Made by a program: the position numbers and the translations under genes. Below, piece by piece: positions 6,974-14,831 of a DNA stretch of 47,645 nt. How positions within the stretch are numbered: the stretch's first letter is position 1; every line of letters begins with the position of its first letter. This DNA comes from a virus, in IMG/VR virus record IMGVR_UViG_3300033145_000804, positions 1-47,645 of that record; one strand, given 5' to 3'. The notes beneath the pieces are model-generated. The model was not told the DNA's origin, made no database searches, and saw only the letters and a list, made by a program, of their open reading frames with translations.

Positions 6974-9088
6974 ATGCCTATTGAAGAGACTGCGAATGAG
7001 ATAAGGGCACGAATACAGAATCCGAATAAGTTTGATTCGGAGTCATTTAGATATAAACCGTTTCCTCCTGATAATCCAATAAAGGGACTATATGCTATTT
7101 ATGCATGTCCAAAGGGCAATTGGTCTAATGGTAGATGTAAGGTTGGAGTGCAGGTTCAGTCATTTAGGTTTTCTAAGAAAGAAGGTTGGAACATGACAAA
7201 GGCTAAGGACTGGCTTGCTGAGCATAATTATACTGTTTTGAGTGGTGATACTACTAGTGCATCAGAATCTGCTATTCTCTCACAGAGCAACAACGATGGC
7301 ACATCATTTACTGTTCCAATTGAGTATAAGTTCTATCCACCTACTATTCCAGATACCGTTCTTTATCCGAAAGCTGAGTTGGATATAGCATTGAGTGAAA
7401 TTCTTAAGTTGCAAGATATGCTTAAGGAGAAAGATGCTAAGTTACAAGAGCTTGAGCCCAAAGCTACAGGGTCTGTTGTTACCCTTGAGGCGAATAAAGT
7501 TTACGGTATAGCTATAGTCGAGGGATTCTATAATGGAGAGTATTTCCTTTGGGAAGACATAAAGAAAGCACATAAGGCACTTGGTGGAAAGTATCATAAT
7601 CTAATGAAGAGAGATGATAAGGAAGTTCCTTTGCCAATTGTTCTTGAACACAGCAAGAATCTTAAAGAAAAGGTTGGCGCTGTAACTAAGACACTCTTAC
7701 ATGAAGGAAAGAAAGCATTGTTATATGAAGCTGAGATTTTCGATGATGTTATATATGAGGCAATAAAGAGGGAACTTATAAGAGGTGTATCTATTGGATG
7801 CAATAGAACTCCAGTGAACTATAAGGGTGCTAAGAAAGCAACAGAGATATTCTTATACGAAATAGCATTAACGGATAGGCCAGCAGTTAGAGCATCCACT
7901 CTGATAGCTGATGGTCTCAGCAAGGAGAATATATCCAAGTTAGAGTGGAATACAGACGAGAGGGAAAGGGTTTTAAATAAAGAATATAGATATCTAGAAC
8001 AGGATGCAGAGACAGGAGATGGAGATATGTCTGATATTAATGTAAAGACTTTGGGTGTTATACCCGATAATCCTGCTGGTTACGGGAAGTCTACAGGAGA
8101 TTGGGTTGCCCCGAATTTAGAGGACTTTACGAGCAAATCTTGGGGTGACTTAACAGATGTAGAGAAGAAAAATATTGCCTCGCACTTTGCTTGGTCGAGG
8201 ACAAGTCCTCCTGAGAAGTATGGAGACTTAAAGCTTCCGCATCACAATCCTAAGTCACATGCTGTGGTCTGGAGAGGAGTAGCAGCAGCTATGGCAACTC
8301 TGTTGGGTGCTAGAGGTGGAGTGGATATACCAGATAGCGATAAGAAAAAGGTATACAATCACCTTGTTGCACACTATAAGGAGTTCGAGAAGAAGCCACC
8401 AGAGTTGACAGCAATGTTGATGCAGGTGCTGGCTGAAGGCAGACCTAAGACTGACAGGGAGAGACTTATATCGCATTATGGCGAGGATATTGCACTTATG
8501 CTAATAGCCTTGATTGGCGATGATGCATATAAGCTCTTGCCACCTAGAGGCACTAAAGTAGAAAAACGAGGTTTATCTGAAGAACATGAAAAAGGAGGAA
8601 AAGAAATGGCAGATGAGAATAAGGATGAGTCAACAAAGGGGCCAGATTCTGAGAATCAGGTAAGTAAGCCTGAGGAGCAAAAAGCGACTGAGCCTTCTGC
8701 AGAAGATAAGGCTAAGGAAGAGGCTAAGATAAAAGCTGAACAGGAAGCTAAAGCCAAGGCTGAGGAGGAAGCACAGGAGAAAGCAAAGGCCGAAGAGGAA
8801 GCTAGGATTGAAGCAGAGGTTAACAAGAGAGTCGAAGAGAAGCTCAAGCAGATAGAAGAGACACGCAAAGCCGAAGAGGCGAAGAAAGCAGAGGAAGCTA
8901 AGAAAGCTGAAGAGGCCAAGGCGAAAGAGGAAGAAGAAGCTAAGGCAAAGGAAGAGGCAGCTCCGAAGGAAGAGGCACAGAAGCCAGAGAGCGAGGGTGA
9001 AACCACAGAGGCATCACCTGAAGAGGACAAAGTAACTGTTGATAAGACTGACCCAGTAGATGCTCTGTTCAAATTGGGAACAGATTAA
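6974..9088 (+). CDS. HK97-type prohead protease fused to scaffold
   Basis: 704 residues from ATG 6974, chosen for its GAGGG site; a TTG at 6938 is the alternative. Residues about 1-130 form an N-terminal domain with IRARIQNPNKF. Residues about 165-320 carry the serine protease fold of prohead proteases: His226 in IVLEHSKN, Ser273 in RGVSIGCNR, and the family signature YEIALTDRPAVRAS. A conserved domain at about 355-475 (HFAWSRTSPPEKYGDLKLPHH, then RGVAAAMATLLGARGG) accompanies this protease in many viruses. The last 160 residues are Lys/Glu/Ala-rich coiled coil, as in a capsid scaffold. It should guide capsid assembly and then digest the scaffold. Confidence 0.85.
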   Translation: MPIEETANEIRARIQNPNKFDSESFRYKPFPPDNPIKGLYAIYACPKGNWSNGRCKVGVQVQSFRFSKKEGWNMTKAKDWLAEHNYTVLSGDTTSASESAILSQSNNDGTSFTVPIEYKFYPPTIPDTVLYPKAELDIALSEILKLQDMLKEKDAKLQELEPKATGSVVTLEANKVYGIAIVEGFYNGEYFLWEDIKKAHKALGGKYHNLMKRDDKEVPLPIVLEHSKNLKEKVGAVTKTLLHEGKKALLYEAEIFDDVIYEAIKRELIRGVSIGCNRTPVNYKGAKKATEIFLYEIALTDRPAVRASTLIADGLSKENISKLEWNTDERERVLNKEYRYLEQDAETGDGDMSDINVKTLGVIPDNPAGYGKSTGDWVAPNLEDFTSKSWGDLTDVEKKNIASHFAWSRTSPPEKYGDLKLPHHNPKSHAVVWRGVAAAMATLLGARGGVDIPDSDKKKVYNHLVAHYKEFEKKPPELTAMLMQVLAEGRPKTDRERLISHYGEDIALMLIALIGDDAYKLLPPRGTKVEKRGLSEEHEKGGKEMADENKDESTKGPDSENQVSKPEEQKATEPSAEDKAKEEAKIKAEQEAKAKAEEEAQEKAKAEEEARIEAEVNKRVEEKLKQIEETRKAEEAKKAEEAKKAEEAKAKEEEEAKAKEEAAPKEEAQKPESEGETTEASPEEDKVTVDKTDPVDALFKLGTD
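8606..9088 (+). CDS. Nested scaffold protein from an internal start of the protease gene
   Basis: A strong ribosome site (GGAGG at 8594-8598) sits 7 bases before an in-frame ATG exactly where the coiled-coil scaffold part begins (MADENKDES). The site is written into the protease codons as EKGGKEM. Independent initiation would give a 160-residue scaffold lacking the protease, equivalent to Nu3 nested in the lambda C gene. This would supply scaffold in excess over protease. It is inferred from the site; expression is not shown. Confidence 0.6.
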   Translation: MADENKDESTKGPDSENQVSKPEEQKATEPSAEDKAKEEAKIKAEQEAKAKAEEEAQEKAKAEEEARIEAEVNKRVEEKLKQIEETRKAEEAKKAEEAKKAEEAKAKEEEEAKAKEEAAPKEEAQKPESEGETTEASPEEDKVTVDKTDPVDALFKLGTD

Positions 9089-9128
9089 ATAAGGTAGACA
9101 ACCATAAGTAAAGATAGGAGAGATAAAC

Positions 9129-9323
9129 GTGGAAGAAGAAGAGTTAAAGGAGTTAAGGGCGAGAATAGCCGAATTAGAGGCAGAAAGGGATAGAGCTAGG
9201 TTAGAAAAGGCTCATATGGATAACGCTAATAGAAAATCTTGTATGCATCTTACTAAACAAGAATTGTTAGATTTAGACTTGATGGAAGTCATAAAAGCAG
9301 CGGTAAGACATGATATAATATAA
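9129..9323 (+). CDS. Small coiled-coil protein between scaffold and capsid genes
   Basis: 64 residues starting at GTG, preceded by an AGGAG site. The first half is a regular heptad-like helix (EEEELKELRARIAELEAER) and the second half is amphipathic. It lies between protease-scaffold and capsid genes, where phages often encode decoration or assembly-aid proteins. No cysteines, membrane segment or recognisable family. Confidence 0.55.
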   Translation: MEEEELKELRARIAELEAERDRARLEKAHMDNANRKSCMHLTKQELLDLDLMEVIKAAVRHDII

Positions 9324-9346
9324 ATAAAATAAGGAGGGTAAATTAG

Positions 9347-10423
9347 ATGACTCGAAGGAGTGTTGAGTTAGCAACTATCAGTAAGTCTGATATAAGTGAA
9401 CTCTTACCGAATGTCATAGCAGCTAGAATAGAGGAAGCTGCTGACAGAAAGATGATAGGTAAGCAGACCATGATAGTTAACAACGATTTGAAGGCAGTTC
9501 CTGGTCAAGATACAATCAAGTTCACAGCAGTTGCTGAAGCACCTATGGCACAAGATATATCACCTGGAGCAACTTTCCCATCTGCAGACTGGACTGTGAC
9601 CTCACATTTGACTGTTACTGTAAGTAAGAAAGGTCACTCTGTCGCTATACAGAGGGAAGTGTTGAAGGCAGGCAGCAGAGACGTAGTTCAAATGTCTCTT
9701 GACAGATTAGCAGACAGTCTTGCTAGAAAGGCTGACTACGAGGTGCTGAAGAACGAACTTGAAGTGGGCACTGTTAACACGGACACCTTTACTGGAGATG
9801 GTTCAACGAAGAGTTTCACTATAGCATCTGGAAACAGGCCTGTAGCTTTTGTTGACTCTGCAACAGGAACTGTTGGTGGAGTAGCAAGCACAGACTTAGA
9901 GGTTCTTACAGTTGACCCAAGAACGGGTGTCGTGACTGTGAACAAAGCAGCAGACTCTGGAACGACTGTTACCATAAAGTCTTACAAGATAGGATGTAAC
10001 TATATTCAGTGTGCAACGGCAGACAAAATCACTGTTTCAGAACTGAGACAGGCAAGAGGTAAGATAACTGCAAGCAGATTTGAACCAGATGTTCTAATCT
10101 GTGGTGAGGAGTTCTATGCTATACTCGTAACTAACCTTGACAGTCTCTTTGTCGACAAAGCTAAGTATTCCGCAGGGACAGAGCTACTGAACTTTGAAGT
10201 AGGTCAAATAATGGGAATGAAAGTTATCATAACTACTGAGCTTAATCCAAAGCTTGCCATATTGAAGGACTCAGACAGAGCTTCAGTGTGGGTTGACAAG
10301 GAAGGCGTTGTTATAGAACACAAATACGAGCAGAGCAATCAGACTCGAAGTATCTATGCTTCTCAGATGTATGGATTAGGAGTATTGCAGTCAAACGCAC
10401 ACTGTGCAATGATTCTACAGTAA
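9347..10423 (+). CDS. Major capsid protein, HK97 fold, with inserted beta domain
   Basis: 358 residues, ATG preceded by GGAGGG. The N-arm, the E-loop/spine segment (DTIKFTAVAEAPMAQDISPG), the P-domain-like QREVLKAGSRDVVQMSLDRL and the A-domain C-terminal strands (LNFEVGQIMGMKVIITTE) fit an HK97-type capsid, as does the location after protease-scaffold. Residues about 145-217 are an extra beta module starting TDTFTGDGSTKSFTI and ending VTIKSYKIG. The same module recurs in five other virion proteins here. It probably projects from the capsomer surface. Assignment rests on gene order and fold-like features, and is strong. Confidence 0.88.
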   Translation: MTRRSVELATISKSDISELLPNVIAARIEEAADRKMIGKQTMIVNNDLKAVPGQDTIKFTAVAEAPMAQDISPGATFPSADWTVTSHLTVTVSKKGHSVAIQREVLKAGSRDVVQMSLDRLADSLARKADYEVLKNELEVGTVNTDTFTGDGSTKSFTIASGNRPVAFVDSATGTVGGVASTDLEVLTVDPRTGVVTVNKAADSGTTVTIKSYKIGCNYIQCATADKITVSELRQARGKITASRFEPDVLICGEEFYAILVTNLDSLFVDKAKYSAGTELLNFEVGQIMGMKVIITTELNPKLAILKDSDRASVWVDKEGVVIEHKYEQSNQTRSIYASQMYGLGVLQSNAHCAMILQ

Positions 10424-10430
10424 GCGTGAG

Positions 10431-10455
10431 TCTCTAATGAGAGATGCATAGCATC
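10431..10455 (+). terminator. Overlapping hairpins downstream of the capsid gene
   Basis: TCTCT (10431-10435) pairs with AGAGA (10440-10444), and alternatively GATGC (10443-10447) pairs with GCATC (10451-10455). The two stems share two bases and are mutually exclusive. They may attenuate transcription or stabilise the abundant capsid mRNA 3' end. Confidence 0.35.
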
Positions 10456-10499
10456 TTAAAGAGGCTTTCTAGTATTCATTTACAGAGAGGGTGCATTCT

Positions 10500-10793
10500 A
10501 TGCCTAGGAGTAACAAAGCCACTATCAGAGAGGTATGTTTGAAGCTGCAGCACATTAGAGACGAGTATGATGACATAAAAGAGGGCATTAGGGAGATAAA
10601 AGCCAGCAATAAGGAGACACATGATAAACTGTTTAATCATATAAGTGATGCAGCTAAAGAGCGTTCTGAAATAGTGCAGAGACTCGTCAGAGTGGAGACT
10701 AGGGTGCTGATTTATTCTGCCATTGTTGGTGGAATCGTTGGAGTAGTGGCGACTGTCCTCTCCATTGTAGCATTTTTAGCGACAGTTACATAG
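10500..10793 (+). CDS. XhlA/holin-like coiled-coil protein with C-terminal membrane anchor
   Basis: About 97 residues from ATG 10500, 9 bases after an AGAGAGGG site; the GTG at 10491 is too close. Residues about 8-70 form a charged coiled coil (RDEYDDIKEGIREIKASN ... VETRV) and the C-terminus is one hydrophobic segment (AIVGGIVGVVATVLSIVAFL). This is the layout of XhlA-type hemolysin/holin-associated proteins and other short tail-anchored phage proteins. Its place between capsid and connector genes is unusual for a lysis gene, so a membrane-associated assembly role is also possible. Confidence 0.6.
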   Translation: MPRSNKATIREVCLKLQHIRDEYDDIKEGIREIKASNKETHDKLFNHISDAAKERSEIVQRLVRVETRVLIYSAIVGGIVGVVATVLSIVAFLATVT

Positions 10794-10819
10794 AGTAGGG
10801 AGAAAAAGGTGTTGTTTCT

Positions 10820-11473
10820 TTGTCTTATGGCAACCTAGACGTTATAAGGATAATTTCTGGACTGACTGAGGCTAAGGTCAGTCAATCTACTCTGGAGACT
10901 CTCAGAGGTTTAGCGGAGAATATGATTCTCTCTGAGATATCTGGTAGGGTTTCCAATGAGGAGATGGATGGGTCTGTGGATGGAAGCAACACAAAGTTCA
11001 AGATACTGAATCCTCCCTTAGCAGATAGTAACTATGATAAAGTGATAGATGCAAATGACATATCAGTATACCTATGGACTGATACAGAGGATGAATCCAC
11101 AAAGACTTCTGCAACCGTTGATACAGTATATCCATCTACGGGCCTCGTTGTATTATCTACAGCACCAGCATCTACAGTTGAGGCAGTGACAGCTGATTAT
11201 AGACACTATTTTACGGCAATACCAGATTGGGAGTTAGTTGATAGTGCAACTAATTATCTGACAGCTTTTCTTGCAATGGTATCCATTAAAGGGTCTGCAC
11301 CAGCTAAGTATGCTCTTGGTAAACTAAGAGTGAATGATGATATGCCTGGAAGAACTTATGCAAGTGTCATGCAGGACATATTGGATATCATACGTGAAGG
11401 CCTTGTTGGTAGAGTAGGTAGAGCTGTATTTGAGAGTCGAGTTGGAACACTTATAGAGACTAATGGTGTCTAA
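10820..11473 (+). CDS. Head-tail adaptor-like protein with inserted beta domain
   Basis: 217 residues from TTG 10820. AAAGGTG ends 8 bases upstream, and no better in-frame start exists because a stop lies just before. N- and C-terminal helical parts (LDVIRIISGLTEAKVS; ELVDSATNYLTAFLAMVSI) match the helical bundle of head-tail adaptors encoded directly after the capsid gene. Residues about 48-130 (SVDGSNTKFKIL ... VTADYRHY) are a longer version of the DGST beta module found in the capsid protein. Function is from synteny plus helical pattern. Confidence 0.55.
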   Translation: MSYGNLDVIRIISGLTEAKVSQSTLETLRGLAENMILSEISGRVSNEEMDGSVDGSNTKFKILNPPLADSNYDKVIDANDISVYLWTDTEDESTKTSATVDTVYPSTGLVVLSTAPASTVEAVTADYRHYFTAIPDWELVDSATNYLTAFLAMVSIKGSAPAKYALGKLRVNDDMPGRTYASVMQDILDIIREGLVGRVGRAVFESRVGTLIETNGV

Positions 11474-11807
11474 GATGGAACACGATGTTGGTGTCATACT
11501 TGATTTACATGGAAAGAGTCTTACTTTACAAAAGATAACAAAGTCCGTGGATACTGAGTATGGTGGAATAGTGGAGGAGACTGTTACTTCCACCACAATT
11601 ATTGGTTTTTTAGAAGAGATTAATTTAATAGAGAGACTCTTAGTTTATGGTGATATGTCCACCACTACTGTAAGAGGATTCTTCAAGACTTCTGATGGAG
11701 TTGATGTTGGAGACAGAATAGTGGATGGTAGTATGACATACGAAGTTGAGAATATTGTTAGGTATACTCCTTACATTGAAGCGGAGCTGAAGAAGTATTC
11801 TGCATAG
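11463..11807 (+). CDS. Head-tail joining (stopper-like) protein
   Basis: 114 residues; overlaps the upstream gene by 11 bases. Mostly beta with paired strands (LTLQKITKSVDTEYGGIVEE, RGFFKTSDGVDVGDRIVDG, TYEVENIVRY), as in SPP1 gp16-like head-tail stoppers of about 110 residues. It lies in the expected slot between adaptor and HK97 gp10-like gene. ATG 11475 is an alternative start. Confidence 0.6.
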   Translation: MVSKMEHDVGVILDLHGKSLTLQKITKSVDTEYGGIVEETVTSTTIIGFLEEINLIERLLVYGDMSTTTVRGFFKTSDGVDVGDRIVDGSMTYEVENIVRYTPYIEAELKKYSA

Positions 11808-11820
11808 AGGAATGATATGT

Positions 11821-12327
11821 ATGCCTAGAAGGTCTGGTTTTAAGATAGATGAGAAAAGAACACATAGAGACAAAATGAGAGTTGTTGTCAAGTTGGGTAA
11901 ACTTAAGACATATATAGGACTTGGACAGAGGAGAATCACAGACAAGACGGCTAATGAGATAGTGCAGAAGGCAAAGGAGTTCTGTCCAAGGAAAGGGGAG
12001 ACAAGTCCAACTGGTTATGTGGCTACTGGAAGGCTTAGAGATTCTATAAAAGCCGAGCGAAGGGATTCTGGAACTGTTGTCATAGGAAGTGATGTTGAAT
12101 ATGCTCCACACGTAGAGTTTGGTGTTCAGCATCCTGGAACTACAAAGAGAGTAGCCTTTGTTAAAGAAGGAAGGCTTCATGTCATACCGACTGGAGTGAA
12201 GGCACACAGAATACCGTATCCTCCACCCAGAGCTTTCATGAGACAGGCTTTGATGTATGCTCAGAAGAGATTCTATAGAGAAGTTGGGGACATTTACACA
12301 AGATACGTCAGAGCTGCTTGTAGATAG
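11821..12327 (+). CDS. HK97 gp10-like tail completion protein
   Basis: About 168 residues from ATG 11821; GAGG ends about 10 bases before it, while the in-frame ATG 11812 is too close to that site. The family pattern is clear: KAKEFCPRKGETSPTG, then TGRLRDSIKAE, then VIGSDVEYAPHVEFGVQHPG, and the closing PPRAFMRQAL. Members of this family sit at the head-tail junction or help complete the tail. The gene order stopper, gp10-like, terminator-like, tube is standard for siphoviruses. A long basic N-terminus precedes the core. Confidence 0.8.
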   Translation: MPRRSGFKIDEKRTHRDKMRVVVKLGKLKTYIGLGQRRITDKTANEIVQKAKEFCPRKGETSPTGYVATGRLRDSIKAERRDSGTVVIGSDVEYAPHVEFGVQHPGTTKRVAFVKEGRLHVIPTGVKAHRIPYPPPRAFMRQALMYAQKRFYREVGDIYTRYVRAACR

Positions 12328-12335
12328 GTCGAATA

Positions 12336-12389
12336 GTTAAGCTTATATTCTTAACCTCTAGAAGATTTATGTGGACTCATGAGTGAGTC
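12336..12389. repeat. Two short inverted repeats in a connector-gene gap
   Basis: GTTAAG (12336-12341) and CTTAAC (12350-12355) flank 8 bases. GACTCA (12374-12379) and TGAGTC (12384-12389) flank TGAG; the second pair includes the 10-base palindrome ACTCATGAGT. They lie in the 79-base gap before the next start and may be RNA hairpins or a protein site. Confidence 0.35.
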
Positions 12390-12406
12390 TAAGGCATAAG
12401 GCGTGA

Positions 12407-13114
12407 GTGTTGGAAATGGTATACGATGAGATAGTAGCTAGGTTTAGAACCTTGCTACGTAATGAAATAACTGACCCCAAAAGCAGGGGTAGTGATAAGA
12501 CAGATACTTTTACTGGTGATGGTAGCACCAAGGAGTTTCAGTTAACTCAGGAACAGGTATCTAATGTTAAGACATGCACAGTTGGTGGCGTATCTAAATT
12601 GGAGTTTGTTGATTACGAAACTAAGTATAACTATCCATCTGTTAAGAAGGCAACGATAGTATTTGTTACAGCACCTGCTAGTGATGTTGCTATAGTTGTT
12701 ACTTATCATTATGGTGGAACTTGGATACACACATCATATCCAGAGGAGGACTTTGCATCTCCACGTATATCGATATCTCACATATCTAGTAGAGAGGATG
12801 AGTTGAGTCTTGGGTCTATAAATGAGAGTGGAGATGAGGCTATATACAATGTTGCTTGGTATCAAGTTGATGTATGGGTAAGACATGGAGATAAAGCTAC
12901 TATAAATGGTATGATATGTTCTGGTGGCAAGATGGTAGATGTTCTTGCTAGCAATATTGAGAAAGCGATATTTCGGAAGAAGCAGGATGGAACTTTGAAG
13001 AAACAAGGTATTAAAGATGTTATATTAAGGATGGCGAGAGATATATCTATGACGCAAGAGAAGTTGATGAGGAAGCTTATGGATTTCGAGATTATATATG
13101 AGTTAAAGCCCTAA
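12407..13114 (+). CDS. Tail terminator-like protein with inserted beta domain
   Basis: 235 residues starting GTG-TTG, with an alternative ATG three codons in. Outside the insert, the fold-like pattern is an N-terminal helix (YDEIVARFRTLLRNE), then strands RISISHIS and VAWYQVDVWVRHGD, a central helix and C-terminal LMDFEIIYEL. This matches tail terminator/completion proteins. Residues about 29-105 are the recurring module (TDTFTGDGSTKEF ... IVVTYHYGG). The position between the gp10-like protein and the tail tube supports the role; sequence similarity alone would not settle it. Confidence 0.6.
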   Translation: MLEMVYDEIVARFRTLLRNEITDPKSRGSDKTDTFTGDGSTKEFQLTQEQVSNVKTCTVGGVSKLEFVDYETKYNYPSVKKATIVFVTAPASDVAIVVTYHYGGTWIHTSYPEEDFASPRISISHISSREDELSLGSINESGDEAIYNVAWYQVDVWVRHGDKATINGMICSGGKMVDVLASNIEKAIFRKKQDGTLKKQGIKDVILRMARDISMTQEKLMRKLMDFEIIYELKP

Positions 13115-13143
13115 AAGGAGAATGAATAGGAGGAAAAGAAAAT

Positions 13144-13764
13144 ATGCCATTCAAAGGTTGGGAAGTTGAAGTATACAGAGGTGAATCTCAGACTGATAGC
13201 GCTACTGGTGATGGTAGCACAACTGACTATAACTTATCAGAGACTGTCATTACAGAAGAGCCTAGTAGAGCTACACCAATAGAACTAAAGGTCTACATAG
13301 ATTCTGTTCTTCAATCATCTGGATATACTTTTGTTCCAGGAACACCCGATAAGATATCATTTAGTGTTGCACCCAGTAGTGGAGCTGTTTTACAGTTTAA
13401 GTATTTTAAGGAAGTATTGGTTGGCAATGCTAGGGAGCTAACGTATGACATAGTTAGGAATCTAAAAGACATAATCGGTGTGGGCTCTTACAAGCCACAA
13501 TATATAAAAGAGCTTGGAGCAGAGTATACTGGCTCTATTGAGCACTTTATGACCGATAGTCAGTTTTGGGACGCTGTAGACCCTGCACAACAGTTCTTAC
13601 CAGAGTTTGTTATACAGGCTAAGGTGGGAAAACCAACAGCAACAAAGAAAGTTAACTTTATAGGAGTCAAGTTTGAGTCTCTTGGTGGAAGTCATCCACA
13701 GGATGATTTTGCTACGGAGTCTCTCGACTTTAGAGCAAGGGATGCTAAGTTCACTGAGGCTTAG
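13144..13764 (+). CDS. Tail tube protein 1 with inserted beta domain
   Basis: 206 residues; SD AGGAGG a few bases upstream. Residues about 16-97 hold the shared module (TDSATGDGSTTDYNL ... AVLQFKYFK). The remainder, rich in beta strands, ends with KKVNFIGVKFESLGGSHPQ and a DDFATESLDFRARDA strand, typical of tail tube subunits, where such C-terminal strands form the inner tube sheet. A second smaller tube-like gene follows 11 bases later. The pair may form tube and tube-initiator or alternating rings; no contractile sheath gene separates them. Confidence 0.6.
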   Translation: MPFKGWEVEVYRGESQTDSATGDGSTTDYNLSETVITEEPSRATPIELKVYIDSVLQSSGYTFVPGTPDKISFSVAPSSGAVLQFKYFKEVLVGNARELTYDIVRNLKDIIGVGSYKPQYIKELGAEYTGSIEHFMTDSQFWDAVDPAQQFLPEFVIQAKVGKPTATKKVNFIGVKFESLGGSHPQDDFATESLDFRARDAKFTEA

Positions 13765-13775
13765 AGGTGAAGTAA

Positions 13776-14186
13776 ATGGCAACTGAAGTATATTCTGGAG
13801 CGGAAGGAGTAGTCAAAGAGGGTCTAGCTGGTAGTGAGGTAACAATAGCATATGTTACTGGTATACGGTTTGAGGTTAACTCAAATGTATCTGGTATAAG
13901 GACACTTGGTTCAAGAAAAGTTAGTGGTCAGAAGATAGGCAATTTAGAAATTACTGGAACTATAGAGAAGATATGGCTTGACCATACTTATCTAAATAAA
14001 GTCAGACCACTTAACGACAGTTTGTCGCTCTATTCAATAGTTACAGAGGTTACTGGAAGCGATGGTGTTACCAAGACAGTGACTCTGTCTGATGTAGTGT
14101 TCAAGAATTGGAGCAGGGAACTACCTGAACTAGATGTATTGAACGAGTCAATAGACTTTGAGGCAGCAGATATAAGTGGGACTTAA
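13776..14186 (+). CDS. Tail tube protein 2 (major tail protein candidate)
   Basis: 136 residues, ATG preceded by GAGGTGA. Beta-dominated with GIRFEVNSNVSGIRTLGSRKV, then NLEITGTIEKIW and a final LDVLNESIDFEAADISGT strand, closely following the tail tube pattern (a small protein ending in a strand with DF). It directly precedes the tail chaperone genes, the classic position of the major tail protein. Unlike its neighbour it lacks the extra beta module. Confidence 0.6.
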   Translation: MATEVYSGAEGVVKEGLAGSEVTIAYVTGIRFEVNSNVSGIRTLGSRKVSGQKIGNLEITGTIEKIWLDHTYLNKVRPLNDSLSLYSIVTEVTGSDGVTKTVTLSDVVFKNWSRELPELDVLNESIDFEAADISGT

Positions 14187-14203
14187 AGTCCTGGTAATCA
14201 TAT

Positions 14204-14225
14204 AGCTCTTTAAGAGTAGAGAGCT
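14204..14225 (+). terminator. Hairpin between tail tube and tail chaperone genes
   Basis: AGCTCT (14204-14209) and AGAGCT (14220-14225) form a perfect 6-bp stem around a 10-base loop. It could lower transcription past the abundant tube gene, or process the mRNA, so that chaperone is made in smaller amounts. Confidence 0.35.
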
Positions 14226-14242
14226 TGTGGGAGTGAGTTCTA

Positions 14243-14623
14243 ATGGGAGATAGGAAAATTATAACAATTGCTGATGTAATAGCATCAGAGAAGATACAAG
14301 ACTTCGAGGTAACATATAAAGGAGCAGTTCTCAGGTTTAGATATCATCCTCTAACATATGGCAGCTTGAAAATGATGCTTAGAGCTAAAGCAGCTCAGGG
14401 TAAAGACGCATATGATAGAGGGGATGCATTACTATTGCACTGTATTAAGAAGCTTGAGTCAGATTCTACTGGTAAGCTTGTAGAGAAGGATATATCTACT
14501 AATGAATTGAACAATATGCCTTCTGGTCTTGTTGGAGACTTGCATAGCAAGTTTGGAGACCTATCTGGTATGGGCGTTAGTGAGGCTGACCTAAAAAAGC
14601 TTCTAGAGTCAATGACCAGCTAA
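14243..14623 (+). CDS. Tail assembly chaperone (G-like)
   Basis: 126 residues. It starts with a beta/loop part (FEVTYKGAVLRFRYHPLTYGS) and continues helical (LKMMLRAKAAQGKDAYDRGD, LHCIKKLES). Synteny is decisive: it lies between tail tube and tape measure. The 3' end carries an A AAA AAG slippery heptamer in the correct frame, and the -1 frame stays open into the following short gene. This protein should coat the tape measure during tail assembly, with the frameshifted G-T product made at lower level. Confidence 0.75.
   Translation: MGDRKIITIADVIASEKIQDFEVTYKGAVLRFRYHPLTYGSLKMMLRAKAAQGKDAYDRGDALLLHCIKKLESDSTGKLVEKDISTNELNNMPSGLVGDLHSKFGDLSGMGVSEADLKKLLESMTS
14593..14599 (+). other. -1 ribosomal frameshift slippery site in tail chaperone gene
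   Basis: The heptamer A-AAA-AAG is read in the zero frame as CTA AAA AAG. After a -1 slip the next codons are GCT TCT AGA GTC, and the frame stays open to 14817. A GAGG lies at 14582-14585, 7 bases upstream, where an SD-like stimulator would act. A stop in the -1 frame at 14587-14589 means the -1 frame opens only just before the slip site. Confidence 0.75.
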
Positions 14624-14817
14624 GTCCAAAGCGTATGGCGAGACTCGAAGCTAGAGCTGTAGAAGCTCTACTTGACAGTGGTAGGTCTTGGGACGAGATA
14701 AACAACATGACTCCTTATCAATTGAAGTTCATTTTAGCAGGAATGGCAGTTAGAGCAAAGAGAGAAGAGAGACTCATTAGAGAGGCAAAGTCAAAGGCAC
14801 GATATAGAAGGAGATAG
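14599..14817 (+). CDS. T-portion of tail chaperone G-T fusion (expressed by -1 frameshift)
   Basis: Read from the slip point, it adds about 72 residues (ASRVNDQLSPKRMARLEARA ...) to the first 119 residues of the G-like protein, giving about 191 residues. The part after the internal ATG 14635 (MARLEARAVEALLDSGRSWD) is helical and basic with a SARYRRR-like end. That ATG has no convincing ribosome site, which favours frameshift expression over independent start. In lambda the G-T tail recruits tube protein onto the tape measure complex. Confidence 0.65.
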   Translation, partial: ASRVNDQLSPKRMARLEARAVEALLDSGRSWDEINNMTPYQLKFILAGMAVRAKREERLIREAKSKARYRRR

Positions 14818-14831
14818 GAGATTGAGATAAA

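Noticed and set aside
8656-9072. Minus-strand 138-codon frame opposite the scaffold
   Set aside because: A Ser/Ala-rich shadow of the Lys/Glu/Ala coiled coil; no start site or context.
12350-12410. Palindromes considered as an attachment site
   Set aside because: No integrase gene and no matching copy elsewhere in the window.
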